A stretch of 64,000 nucleotides of DNA from Lautropia mirabilis (lineage in GTDB: Bacteria; Pseudomonadota; Gammaproteobacteria; Burkholderiales; Burkholderiaceae_E): positions 196,001 through 260,000 of the forward strand of contig NZ_LR134378.1 in the NCBI RefSeq assembly GCF_900637555.1, read 5' to 3'. Below the pieces are notes generated by a model. It saw only the letters and a list, made by a program, of their open reading frames with translations. It was not told the DNA's origin and made no database searches. The position numbers and the translations under genes were made by a program. This document shows, piece after piece, positions 54,479 through 63,115 of this stretch. How positions within the stretch are numbered: position 1 is the stretch's first letter; each line of letters starts with the position of its first letter.

Positions 54479-57214
54479 ATGAGCACCACAAGACGGCAAT
54501 GGTTGAAGACGGGCGCAACGGGCGCTGCGGGGCTGGCTGCAGGCAGCCTGCTGCCGGGCGCGCTGAAGGATGTCATGGCGGCCGAAGCCGCCGAAGGAGC
54601 CGCCGGCGCAGAAGCGGCTGCCAAGGCAGCATCAAGTGCACCTGGCTCGGCCACTTTCACCGGGGAGGTGGCGCACGCCACGCACTATGGCCCGTTCATT
54701 GGCACGGTGAAGAACGGCCGGCTGGAAAAGGTGGTGCCGCAGGTCTCGGACAAGCGCCCTACCCCGATGCTGACGGAAGGGGTCATTGCCCGCACGTATG
54801 ACAAGACGCGCGTTGCGGGCCCCATGGTGCGCAAGTCGTATCTGGAAGGTTTTCGCACGGGCAAGACGAAGCCGGAGCTGCGAGGCAAGGAACCGTTCGT
54901 GCAGGTGAGCTGGGATGTGGCACTGGGCCTCACGGCCAAGGCCATTCTGGACACGATCGAGAAGCACGGCAACGAGGGCTGCTTCAGCTCTTCGTATGGC
55001 GGCTGGTCGCACGCGGGCATTTTCCGGCCCAACGTGCTGCAGGGGCGTTTCTTCAACCTGCTGGGCGGCTCATCCATGACGTCGGGTGACTACTCGGCAG
55101 GTGCAGGCCAAATCATCATGCCGCTGGTGCTGGGTGACCTGGAGGTGTATTCGGCCCAGACCAGCTGGGAACAGGTGGCCAAGCACACCGAGGTGCTGGT
55201 GTTCATCGGCAGCGATCCGAACAAGAACAACCGCATCGAATACACGGTGGCCGATCACGAGATGTTCCCGAACTGGGAGGCCATCCGCAAGGCCGGCGTG
55301 AAGTGCATTTCCATCAATCCGCAACGCACCACGACCGATGAGGTGATGGACGCGGAATGGGTGCCGATCATTCCGAACACGGACACGGCACTCTTCCTGG
55401 CCATGAGCCATCATCTGCTGGTGACGAATCGCTGGAACCGTGATTTCGTGCAGCAGTACACGGTGGGCTTCGACCGTTTCCGCGCCTATCTGGAAGGCAA
55501 GGACGCAGACGGCACGCCGGCCAAGACGCCGGAATGGGCCAGCCGCATCACGGGCATTCCGGCCGCGCGCATCCGGCAGCTGGCGGATCTCTTTGCCTCG
55601 AAGCGTACGCAGCTTGCGGGCTCCTGGGCCATCCAGCGCGCGCACCATGGCGAGATGCCGTATTGGGCCATCGTGAACTTTGCCTGCATGCTGGGCAACA
55701 TTGGCCTGCCGGGCCAGGGTGTGGGCTTTTCCTGGCACTATGGTGGCGGCGGCACGCCGCAGTCGGGCGCCACACCGCCCACGGGGCTTTCGCAGGGCCG
55801 CAATGCGGTCAAGAAGATCTGCCCGGCCTCGCGCATTTCCGAGATGCTGAACAACCCCGGCAAGGAGTTCACCCACAACGGCAGCCGCTACACCTATCCG
55901 CTGGTGAAGCTGATCTACAACGCCGGCAACAACTTCATGTCGCACCAGCAGGACCTGAACGAGCTGATCCGTGCGCTGCAGAAGGTGGACACGGTGGTGG
56001 TGCAGGACTGCTGGTGGACGGCTTCCACGCGCTGGGCCGACATCGTGCTGCCTGCCACCACGACGGTGGAGCGCAACGACATTTCCTCGGGCGGCACCTA
56101 CAACATCAACAAGTTCTACGCGATGAAGCAGGTCATCGCTCCGCAGGGTGATGCACTGGACGATTTCGAGATCTTCCGGCGGCTGGCCGAGCTGTGCGGT
56201 GTGGAGCTGGGCTTCACCTAAGGGCTGGAGCCGATGGATTATGTCCAGGCTGCCTATGAGAACAGTTCGGCCGCGAAGCTCATGCCTTTCGAGGAATTCT
56301 GGGAGAAAGGCGTGGTCACGCTTCCCACGCCGGAAGCGGCCCACAGCTGGGTGCGGCACGGGGACTTCCGCGCCGATCCGGTGAAGAATCCGCTGCACAC
56401 GCCCTCGGGCCGCATCGAGATGTATTCGGCCACCATCGAGAAGATGAATCTGCCGGACTGCCCGCCGATGCCCAAGTGGCTGGAGCCGGGCGAGTACCTG
56501 GGCAACGCGAAGGAGGGGCAGGTGCACGTGGTCAGCCCGCACCCGTACATGCGACTGCACTCGCAGATGGCCAACGCCGAGCCGCTGCGCAAGACCTATG
56601 CGGTGCAGACCCGCGAGCCGTTGCTCATCAACACGCAGGACGCCAAAAAGCGCGGCATCCGCGATGGCGATCTGGTGGAGCTGTACAACGAGCGGGGCGC
56701 GCTGGTGGTAGGCGCCCGGGTGTCCGACCGCATCATGCCCGGGGTTGTCAGCATCTATGAGGGCGCCTGGCCGCAACTGGACAGCAAGGGCCGCTGCAAC
56801 AACGGTCTGGTGAACTTCATCACGTCCAGCCGGCCAGCCAGCGGGCTCACGCAGGCCACCACGGCAAACACCTGCCTGGCCAGCCTGCGCAAGTGCACCG
56901 ACGCCGATCCGGGTGGCAGCAAGGCCTACCAGGCACCGCAGATCATCCAGAAGACCGACCTGAAGATCGACGAAGACGTGTTCGGCCTGGAACGTGCAGC
57001 GGCACTGCGCGAGAAAGCCTTGGCATCGATGTCGCCAGGCGAGAAAATCTTCTACCAGCGCTGCACGGTCTGCCACGGCCCGCGCGATCCGGCACAGTTC
57101 ACGCCGCGCCAGTGGCAAGGCATCACGCAGAGCATGTTCCCCCGCGCGGGGCTGAACGAGGAAGAGAAGAAACTCGTGCGTGAGTTCCTGATGCAGAACG
57201 CCAAGCCGGAGTGA
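54479..57214 (+). pseudogene. Molybdopterin reductase (TorA/BisC type) with C-terminal cytochrome c, interrupted by a stop codon
   Basis: One frame runs 912 codons with a single TAA at 56219-56221 (codon 581), inside GFT-stop-GLEP, where relatives have a Glu; GAA to TAA needs one base change. Before it: Tat signal (TTRRQWLK), the Mo-site Ser in SYGGWSHAG, VFIGSDPNKNNRIEY, and WWTASTRWADIVLPATT. After it: the Molydop_binding domain (VSPHPYMRLHSQ, TCLASLRKC) and a C-terminal heme domain with CTVCH. The family reduces TMAO, DMSO or related S/N-oxides in the periplasm; a cytochrome fused at the end would replace a separate TorC. As written, translation gives a 580-residue protein lacking cofactor-binding and heme domains. 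ATG 56234 could start the second part, without export signal. Confidence 0.8.
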
Positions 57215-57285
57215 CGCCATGAAGTCCCGGCCCCTCCTCCAGGGGTCGGCGCTTCGTGATCCTTCCTGCTGATCCGTCAGGAAAC

Positions 57286-57319
57286 AGGCCGCCTGGGATG
57301 AATGTCCCCGGCGGCCTTT
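57286..57319 (+). terminator. Terminator after the molybdoenzyme
   Basis: AGGCCGCC (57286-57293) pairs with GGCGGCCT (57310-57317), extended inside by GGG/CCC, and TTT follows. It lies 72 bases after the stop. Confidence 0.65.
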
Positions 57320-57477
57320 GTGCGTCTGAAGGCCCCAAAGAGCATGACCCACCTGACAATAACAGTAGCTTGCCAACGAGAACAACCCGGCGAACTTACG
57401 GTCTGCGCGACAATGGCACACACCCGTAACCGGATCGGCTGGCAGAATCCCGGCGTATCGGACAAAGAGACCGCATC

Positions 57478-58590
57478 ATGTCATCACAAGTAACCGGCAT
57501 GGGGCACGATGGCATGGGCGCCCCGCCCGGCCCGGAAGGCCTCATCCCCCAGGATGAGGCGTTTTCCAGCGGCCCACTGCTGACGCACTATCTGCAGCAC
57601 CTATTGTGGTGGTTCCGCGAGGGGGTGGAGCCGGTGATGGCGGTGGAGGGCCATGCGGGGCGTGCCAGCGTGGGCACGCAGACGCCCTGGCTGCAGGGGC
57701 ACATCGGGGTTCAGGTATTCGAGAGCGGCATTCTGGCCGCCGATGCCACGGGATCGCTGGCCCTGCCCTACCGGTCACGCTATGAGGAACATCACTACGC
57801 CCCGCATGTGGCCCTCACGCTGAAGATGAGTGGTGGCATGAGCTGGACGGACCTGCGCGGGCATGAGCATCATCACCCGGGGGTTCAGGAGCTGTGGTTC
57901 CAGACCGGCATGATGGAATGGCAGCACAGCACGATCCACGCCGGGCCGTGGTCGTATTGCCATGTGTCGATGCAGGCGCCGGTGCTGGAGCGCTGGCTGG
58001 CCGATGATGTCCTGGCCGACGATGCCCGCCGGCTGCTGGAGCAATGTCTGCAGCCACGCCCCCGGGGCACGGGGGCCATCCGCATCAGCAGTCTGCCCGA
58101 CGCCATGCTGCAGCCGATGCAGCAGCTGCACGCGCTGCTGTCCACGCCCGGCATGCTGATGGCCGTGCCGCTGGCGCAGCAGCTTCAGGTGGAGGGGCTG
58201 GTGCTGATGCTGCTGGGCCAATGGCTGGGTCTGCCGCCCCAGCCCTTGAAGCGCCGGCAGGGACAATGGCGACGCGCGGTGGATGACGCCATCGACATCA
58301 TCCAGGCGGAATACGGTACCGAACTGTCCATCAGCAAACTGGCCTGGCGGGTAGGCACCAACGAATGCTATCTGAAGCAGGGTTTCCGGGAGCGTCTGGG
58401 CATGGGTGTGGCCACCTTTGTGCGCCTTCAGCGAATGAAGGTGGCGCTGGCCTTGCTGGAGGAAGGCCGCCATTCGGTGAAGGAGATTGCCCATTACGTG
58501 GGCTACAGAAGCCTGGGGCATTTCTCGCAGGCTTTCCGGGCGGTGCATGGCCATCTGCCCTCGCAGGTGCGCGGGCGGAACCGGTCGTGA
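57478..58590 (+). CDS. AraC family transcriptional regulator
   Basis: 370 residues. The C-terminal ~100 residues hold two HTH units: ELSISKLAWRVGTNECYLKQGFRERLG and SVKEIAHYVGYRSLGHFSQAFRAVHGHLPSQVR. The N-terminal ~260 residues are His- and Trp-rich (RYEEHHYAPH, GHEHHHPGVQELWF) with no signature I know; overall length and style resemble PchR-like iron regulators. It lies alone between the molybdoenzyme and the monooxygenase. Ligand and targets are unknown. Confidence 0.85.
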   Translation: MSSQVTGMGHDGMGAPPGPEGLIPQDEAFSSGPLLTHYLQHLLWWFREGVEPVMAVEGHAGRASVGTQTPWLQGHIGVQVFESGILAADATGSLALPYRSRYEEHHYAPHVALTLKMSGGMSWTDLRGHEHHHPGVQELWFQTGMMEWQHSTIHAGPWSYCHVSMQAPVLERWLADDVLADDARRLLEQCLQPRPRGTGAIRISSLPDAMLQPMQQLHALLSTPGMLMAVPLAQQLQVEGLVLMLLGQWLGLPPQPLKRRQGQWRRAVDDAIDIIQAEYGTELSISKLAWRVGTNECYLKQGFRERLGMGVATFVRLQRMKVALALLEEGRHSVKEIAHYVGYRSLGHFSQAFRAVHGHLPSQVRGRNRS

Positions 58591-58906
58591 GGCTGGCCCT
58601 AGGGATCCTCTGAACAAGTCCCCGCGGCCGTCGCATCCCCGGAGAGGCTGCCAGCGTCATGCGATTTACTAATATATAAATAAAAAATCAGCGCTTGCCG
58701 TAACGCCATCACGCCCCGAGCAGGACACTCACTGCTCAAGAAGCCATATCCAGGAAACACGCTGACCAGAAAATGCCCCGCTCAGGCGGCTCCCTGAGCA
58801 ACCCAGGCATGGCGGACGCATCCCCATGCGCCTGATGATGACCATCAAGACAGGAATCGCGCGGGTCGATTAAACTGGCCTGTCCCGTTTTTTCAGGAGC
58901 CTGTCC
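58591..58906. other. Intergenic with an AT-rich patch
   Basis: 316 bases without a gene. An AT-rich run (58663-58690: ATTTACTAATATATAAATAAAAAATC) stands out against GC-rich flanks and could hold an A/T-binding site or promoter element. The promoter of the monooxygenase is probably near 58865 (GATTAAACT). Confidence 0.4.
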
Positions 58907-60124
58907 ATGGAATTCGATCTCCTCATCAGCGGTGCCGGTCCGGCCGGTCTTTGTCTGGCACGGGCCCTGGCGGATACGAGCCTCACCATCGGTCTGGTGG
59001 AGCAGCAGCCGGAAGAGGCGCTGCGCGAGGCAGCCTTCGATGGCCGCGAGATCGCACTCACGCAGCGCTCGGCCTCCCTCATGCGCGAGCTGGGCTTATG
59101 GAAACGCATCCAGGACGTGGACGGCGCGGCCTTCTCGCCGCTGCGCGATGCGCGGGTGTTCAACGGTTCCTCCCCCTTTGCCATGCTCATTGGCCACACG
59201 CTGACCAACCGCAGCGAGCTGGGCTGGCTGGTGTCCAACCATCACATCCGCCGCGCGGCCTATGCCGAAGTGAAGGCCGCCGCCGAGGAGCACGGCCGCA
59301 TCACGCTGATGACGGGCCAGCCCATCACGCGCGTGCTGGCACAGGGCGAAGGCGAGATGACCGAGGTGCTGCTGGCTGATGGCACCACGCACCGCGCGCG
59401 CCTGCTGGTGGCAGCCGACAGCCGCTTCTCGCCCACGCGCCGCGCCATGGGCGTGGGGGCCAGCATGCACGACTTCGGCCGCACCATGCTGGTATGCCAG
59501 ATGACACACGAGGTGCCGCACAACCACGTGGCCTGGGAATGGTTCGACTATGGCCAGACGCTGGCACTGCTGCCCATGAACGACGACCCGGTGACGGGCG
59601 AGCACCGCGCCTCCACGGTGCTCACGCTGCCGCACCAGCGCATCGAGCCGCTGCTGACCATGGACGAGGCTGCCTTCGGCGAGGAGATGTCACGTCGCTA
59701 CCATGGCCGGCTGGGCCGCATGAAGCTCACCAGCACGCGCCACAGCTATCCGCTGGTGGGCGTGATGCCGCACCGGCTGGTGTCGCGTCGCTTCGCCTGC
59801 GTGGGCGATGCGGCGGTGGGCATGCACCCCGTCACGGCGCATGGCTTCAACTTCGGCCTGCTCAGCATCGACACGCTGGCCGAAGAGCTGCGCACGGCTC
59901 ACGCCTCCGGCAAGGACATCGGCAGCCCCGACCTGCTTGCCCGCTACGAGCGGCGGCACATGCTGGCCACGCGGCCGCTGTATGAGGTCACGAAGCTCAT
60001 TGCCACGCTCTACACCACCGAGGCGGCGCCCGCCAAGCTGCTGCGCAATGCCGCGCTGCACCTGGGTCAGCGCTTCACGCCGTTCCGCAAGCTGGTGGCG
60101 GCTTCGCTGACGGGGTCGCTCTGA
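58907..60124 (+). CDS. FAD-dependent ubiquinone-biosynthesis-type monooxygenase (UbiH/UbiM family)
   Basis: A 405-residue aromatic hydroxylase. The FAD fingerprint SGAGPAGL (8-15), the middle DG-type RLLVAADSRFSPTRR, and the late GDAAVGMHPVTAHGFNFGL are all present. The family hydroxylates ubiquinone precursors in the membrane; the early sequence looks closest to UbiM, the 5-demethoxyubiquinol hydroxylase used by some betaproteobacteria, but UbiH/F/L cannot be excluded by eye. It is a single gene with a strong terminator after it. Confidence 0.8.
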   Translation: MEFDLLISGAGPAGLCLARALADTSLTIGLVEQQPEEALREAAFDGREIALTQRSASLMRELGLWKRIQDVDGAAFSPLRDARVFNGSSPFAMLIGHTLTNRSELGWLVSNHHIRRAAYAEVKAAAEEHGRITLMTGQPITRVLAQGEGEMTEVLLADGTTHRARLLVAADSRFSPTRRAMGVGASMHDFGRTMLVCQMTHEVPHNHVAWEWFDYGQTLALLPMNDDPVTGEHRASTVLTLPHQRIEPLLTMDEAAFGEEMSRRYHGRLGRMKLTSTRHSYPLVGVMPHRLVSRRFACVGDAAVGMHPVTAHGFNFGLLSIDTLAEELRTAHASGKDIGSPDLLARYERRHMLATRPLYEVTKLIATLYTTEAAPAKLLRNAALHLGQRFTPFRKLVAASLTGSL

Positions 60125-60182
60125 CAGGAATACCGCAGCACCGGCGGCACGCCGCCAGCCGCGGCGCACCAGTGCCCCCTTC

Positions 60183-60220
60183 AACAAAAAACCCGCCCTT
60201 ACAAAGGCGGGTTTTTTGTT
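60183..60220. terminator. Bidirectional intrinsic terminator
   Basis: AACAAAAAACCCGCC (60183-60197) is a perfect mirror of GGCGGGTTTTTTGTT (60206-60220) around an 8-base loop, with T runs in both directions. It ends the monooxygenase gene and, on the other strand, the feo operon. Confidence 0.92.
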
Positions 60221-60382
60221 GTCCATGGCCCGATGCAGAAGCGGCACGTCAGGAGGGGCACGACACCACCATCAAACGGCCGGTATGCTCAGGTAACAGG
60301 CACTGCGGACGTACGCCCTGACACACAAACCCGTCCGCATACACGAACGCGTCCGTATGTGCCCGGGCGCTGTCCTGCACGA

Positions 60383-60532
60383 TCAGTGACACCCGCCCCC
60401 CGAGCCACCGCTGCACTTGTCACAGGTGCCGCAGTCACCGCCAGCGGCGGATTTCTTTTTGAAGATGAATTTGCGCAGGACGTAGGCAAAGGCCGCGATG
60501 ACGATGACGGCCACGATGAGATTCTCGATCAT
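60383..60532 (-). CDS. FeoB-associated Cys-rich membrane protein
   Basis: A 49-residue protein: MIENLIVAVIVIAAFAYVLR is the single N-terminal membrane helix, followed by a basic KFIFKKK and a Cys/Gly-rich tail (GDCGTCDKCSGG...GCH). This is the small protein commonly encoded after feoB (P12 family). The ATG shares a base with the feoB TGA (TGATG), so it is translationally coupled. It may play the part of FeoC or bind metal at the cytoplasmic gate; the exact role is not established. Confidence 0.88.
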   Translation of the reverse strand: MIENLIVAVIVIAAFAYVLRKFIFKKKSAAGGDCGTCDKCSGGSGGGCH

Positions 60533-62463
60533 CAGAATATCCTCGACGTGATCTGGTAGACGATCATGGCCATGACATAGGCAAGTGCCAGCAGGCCGAA
60601 GGTGATCAGGAAGGTGGTTTTTGCCGATTTGGTTTCACGCCGGATCACGGCGAGCGTGGAGGCACACATCGGCGCGTACACGTACCAGGCCAGGAAGGCA
60701 AAGGCCGTGGGCAGACCCCAGCTGTCGTGCACGATGGGAATGAGCGCGTTGTGCACGGCGTCTTCCGAACCGGCGCCCACCGCATACACAGTACCCAGCG
60801 CGGCCACCACCACCTCACGGGCGGCAATGCCCGGCACCATGGCTATGCACATCTGCCAGGTAAAGCCCAGCGGGGCAAAGATCGGCTGGATCAGGTGGCC
60901 CAGCATGCCGGCCAGACTGTAGTCGATGGCCGCACCGGTGGCGCCCTCGGGGGCGGACGGGAAGCTGGTCAGCGCCCACAGCACCACGCTTACCGAGAAG
61001 ATCACCGTACCGGCCCGCACCAGAAATGCCTTCACACGGTCCCACAGGCTGGTGATGATGTGTTTGAAATTGGGCATGCGGAAGGTGGGCAGCTCCATCA
61101 GCAGCGGGAACTGCTGCACGTTGCCCTTGCTGCGTGCCATCCATTTGAGCACCCAGGCGGTGATCGCCGCCGACAGGATGCCGGCCAGATACAGCGCAAA
61201 CAGCGTGAGCCCCTGCAGGTTGAACACGCCCCACACCGTCTGGTTGGGGATGACGGCCGCGATGATCAGTGCATAGATGGGCAGACGGGCCGAGCAGGTG
61301 AGCATCGGCGCAATGGCAATGGTGACCAGCCGCTCGCGCGGATCCTGGATGGTGCGGGCGGACATGACGGCCGGCACGGCGCAGGCAAAGCTGGAGAGCA
61401 GCGGGATGAAGGCCCTTCCCGAAAGGCCGGTGCGCGACAGCAGGTTGTCGAGCAGAAAGGCCGCTCGCGGCAGGTAGCCCGAGTCTTCGAGCAGCAGGAT
61501 GAAGGCAAAGAGAATGGTGATCTGCGGCAGGAACACCAGCACACTGCCGGTACCGGCAATCACGCCGTTGACCAGCAGGTCAGACAGCAGCCCCTGTGGC
61601 AGCGTGGCCCCCACCCATTCGCCCAGCGAATCGAAGAGCCCCTGGATGCTGTCCATGACCGGCTGCGCCCAGGTGTAGACGGCCTGAAAGACCAGCAGCA
61701 GGATGGTGAGCAGGATCAGCATGCCCCAGAACGGATGCATGACGATGTTGTCGAGCGTACGGTGCCAGGGCGGCAGCTTCAGTTCGGTCTGCACCACCTG
61801 CGCAAGGATGTCCTCGACCTGTTCGTACAGGGCATTGCTGTCGAGCGCCTCCAGTTTGCGTTCGGCCTCGACCGGGTCCAGTTTGGCTGCATGACCGCGG
61901 GGCAGCGCCAGCGCCGCGGTTTCGACGGCCATGACGCCGCTTTTGCTGATGGCCACGGTTTCGAGCACGGTAGCGCCCAGCAGTTCGCCGAGTTTTTTCG
62001 CGTCGATCTTCAGGCCACGGGAGCGGGCCACGTCGCTGAGGTTGAGCGAGATGACCATCGGCAGGCCGAGGGTTTTCAGCTCCAGCATCATGCGCAGCGT
62101 CATGCGCAGGTTGGTGGCGTCGGCCACGGCGATGATGCCGTCCGGACAGACCCCGTACTTGCCCAGCAGCACGTCACGAGCCACTGCCTCGTCGGGGCTG
62201 GTGGTGCGCAGGCTGTAGGTGCCCGGCAGGTCGATGAGGCGCACCTCACGGTCGCTGATGAAACGGCCTTCGCGCCGGTCCACGGTGACGCCGGCATAGT
62301 TGGCCACCTTGGCATGGGCGCCGGTCAGGCCATTGAAGAGGACGGTCTTGCCACAGTTGGGCGCCCCCAGCAGTGCAAAGGTGGCGGCCTTGCCGCGGCT
62401 GGGCTGAGCAGCCGTGTCCAGATGGACGGGCTGCGCCAGGCTGGCGGAGGATACTTCGGCCAT
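60532..62463 (-). CDS. feoB: Ferrous iron transporter FeoB
   Basis: 643 residues. The N-terminal G domain has G1 GAPNCGKT (33-40), VTVDRREG, DLPGTYSL and NLSD as G4. The Gate-Core-Gate membrane part follows from about residue 245, with FACAVPAVMSARTI and CSARLPIYALII, the conserved Cys-containing transport motifs. It imports Fe2+. It starts 2 bases after feoA, with a GGGGAGG inside the end of feoA. The length is at the short end for FeoB; no domain seems missing. Confidence 0.95.
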   Translation of the reverse strand: MAEVSSASLAQPVHLDTAAQPSRGKAATFALLGAPNCGKTVLFNGLTGAHAKVANYAGVTVDRREGRFISDREVRLIDLPGTYSLRTTSPDEAVARDVLLGKYGVCPDGIIAVADATNLRMTLRMMLELKTLGLPMVISLNLSDVARSRGLKIDAKKLGELLGATVLETVAISKSGVMAVETAALALPRGHAAKLDPVEAERKLEALDSNALYEQVEDILAQVVQTELKLPPWHRTLDNIVMHPFWGMLILLTILLLVFQAVYTWAQPVMDSIQGLFDSLGEWVGATLPQGLLSDLLVNGVIAGTGSVLVFLPQITILFAFILLLEDSGYLPRAAFLLDNLLSRTGLSGRAFIPLLSSFACAVPAVMSARTIQDPRERLVTIAIAPMLTCSARLPIYALIIAAVIPNQTVWGVFNLQGLTLFALYLAGILSAAITAWVLKWMARSKGNVQQFPLLMELPTFRMPNFKHIITSLWDRVKAFLVRAGTVIFSVSVVLWALTSFPSAPEGATGAAIDYSLAGMLGHLIQPIFAPLGFTWQMCIAMVPGIAAREVVVAALGTVYAVGAGSEDAVHNALIPIVHDSWGLPTAFAFLAWYVYAPMCASTLAVIRRETKSAKTTFLITFGLLALAYVMAMIVYQITSRIF

Positions 62464-62465
62464 GA

Positions 62466-62783
62466 TCAGCGGACCTCCCCGGCATGGGTTGAAGAAGAAA
62501 GAGTGTGGCCATGCCCATGCGGCACGACCCGGCAGAGGATCTTGGCGGCCTCGGGTTCGCGCAGGGCAAACTGCGACTGGTTGCCCAGGCGCACGGCAAA
62601 GGGGCCGCGCCCCAGCAGCCCGGTGGCAACGACCATCAGCGGGACGCCATCGGAAAATCCGAGGTCAGCCAGGCGGCGGCCCACCATGGGGTCCAGATCG
62701 CCAAAAACCGGGTTGGGCGCGATGCGCTCGATATGCGCATGCGCCCCTTTGTGAAGCTTGGATAGAGGGAGCGTGGTCGTCAT
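62466..62783 (-). CDS. feoA: Ferrous iron transport protein FeoA
   Basis: A 105-residue SH3-like FeoA domain: PLSKLHKGAHAHIERI, RRLADLGFSDGVPLMVVATG and FAVRLGNQSQFALREPEAAKIL. The ~20-residue C-terminal extension is His/Ser-rich (PHGHGHTLSSSTHAG). It is the first gene of feoA-feoB-small protein. Fur-like and FNR-like sites lie upstream. Confidence 0.93.
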   Translation of the reverse strand: MTTTLPLSKLHKGAHAHIERIAPNPVFGDLDPMVGRRLADLGFSDGVPLMVVATGLLGRGPFAVRLGNQSQFALREPEAAKILCRVVPHGHGHTLSSSTHAGEVR

Positions 62784-62937
62784 GATCTGGATCCGTTGAG
62801 CCGTTCTTGTTAACTGGCGCAGAAGGCTTCTCGTTTCCTCTTCTGGGAAAACACACTAATGCAAACAGGATCGAAAGCCGTTCAGTTCGAAATCGGCCTC
62901 ACTTTACCCCACGAAAGCCGACCTTTCAAGCAAGACT

Positions 62938-63001
62938 GATAATGCCTATCAGATATTATCATGGAGATAATCACGCACCGTTTTGCATTGACATGGATCA
63001 A
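62938..63001 (-). promoter_or_regulatory. feo control region with Fur- and FNR-like boxes
   Basis: Overlapping Fur-type hexamers occur at 62938-62972: GATAAT, ATTATC and GATAAT on the + strand. About 20 bases further from the gene, TTGACATGGATCAA (62988-63001) reads TTGAT-CCAT-GTCAA on the minus strand, an FNR-type box with one mismatch. GATAAT (62960-62955, minus) can serve as -10. Activation without oxygen and repression by iron, as in E. coli feo, is expected. Confidence 0.6.
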
Positions 63002-63061
63002 AAAACGGGAAGCCGTCGATTTTTCATGGCTTATTAACATGTAAATCACGGACCAGGGCAC

Positions 63062-63086
63062 AAAAAAGCCCCGCCAGGCGGGGCTT
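63062..63086 (-). terminator. Terminator of the AGCS symporter gene
   Basis: A 9-bp stem (AAGCCCCGC with GCGGGGCTT, 3-base loop) followed on the minus strand by TTTTTTG. It lies 30 bases after the symporter stop. Confidence 0.85.
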
Positions 63087-63115
63087 GAGGGGCAGCGACG
63101 GCAGACGCTGCCGAG

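Noticed and set aside
56219-56221. Recoded stop (selenocysteine or pyrrolysine) in the molybdoenzyme
   Set aside because: The codon is TAA, not TGA or TAG, and relatives have Glu there.
55070-57421. A 783-codon minus-strand open frame over the molybdoenzyme
   Set aside because: Shadow of a clear homologue on the + strand; the fact that it crosses the TAA position does not make it real.
60727-62754. A 675-codon + strand open frame opposite feoB
   Set aside because: Antisense shadow of feoB/feoA.
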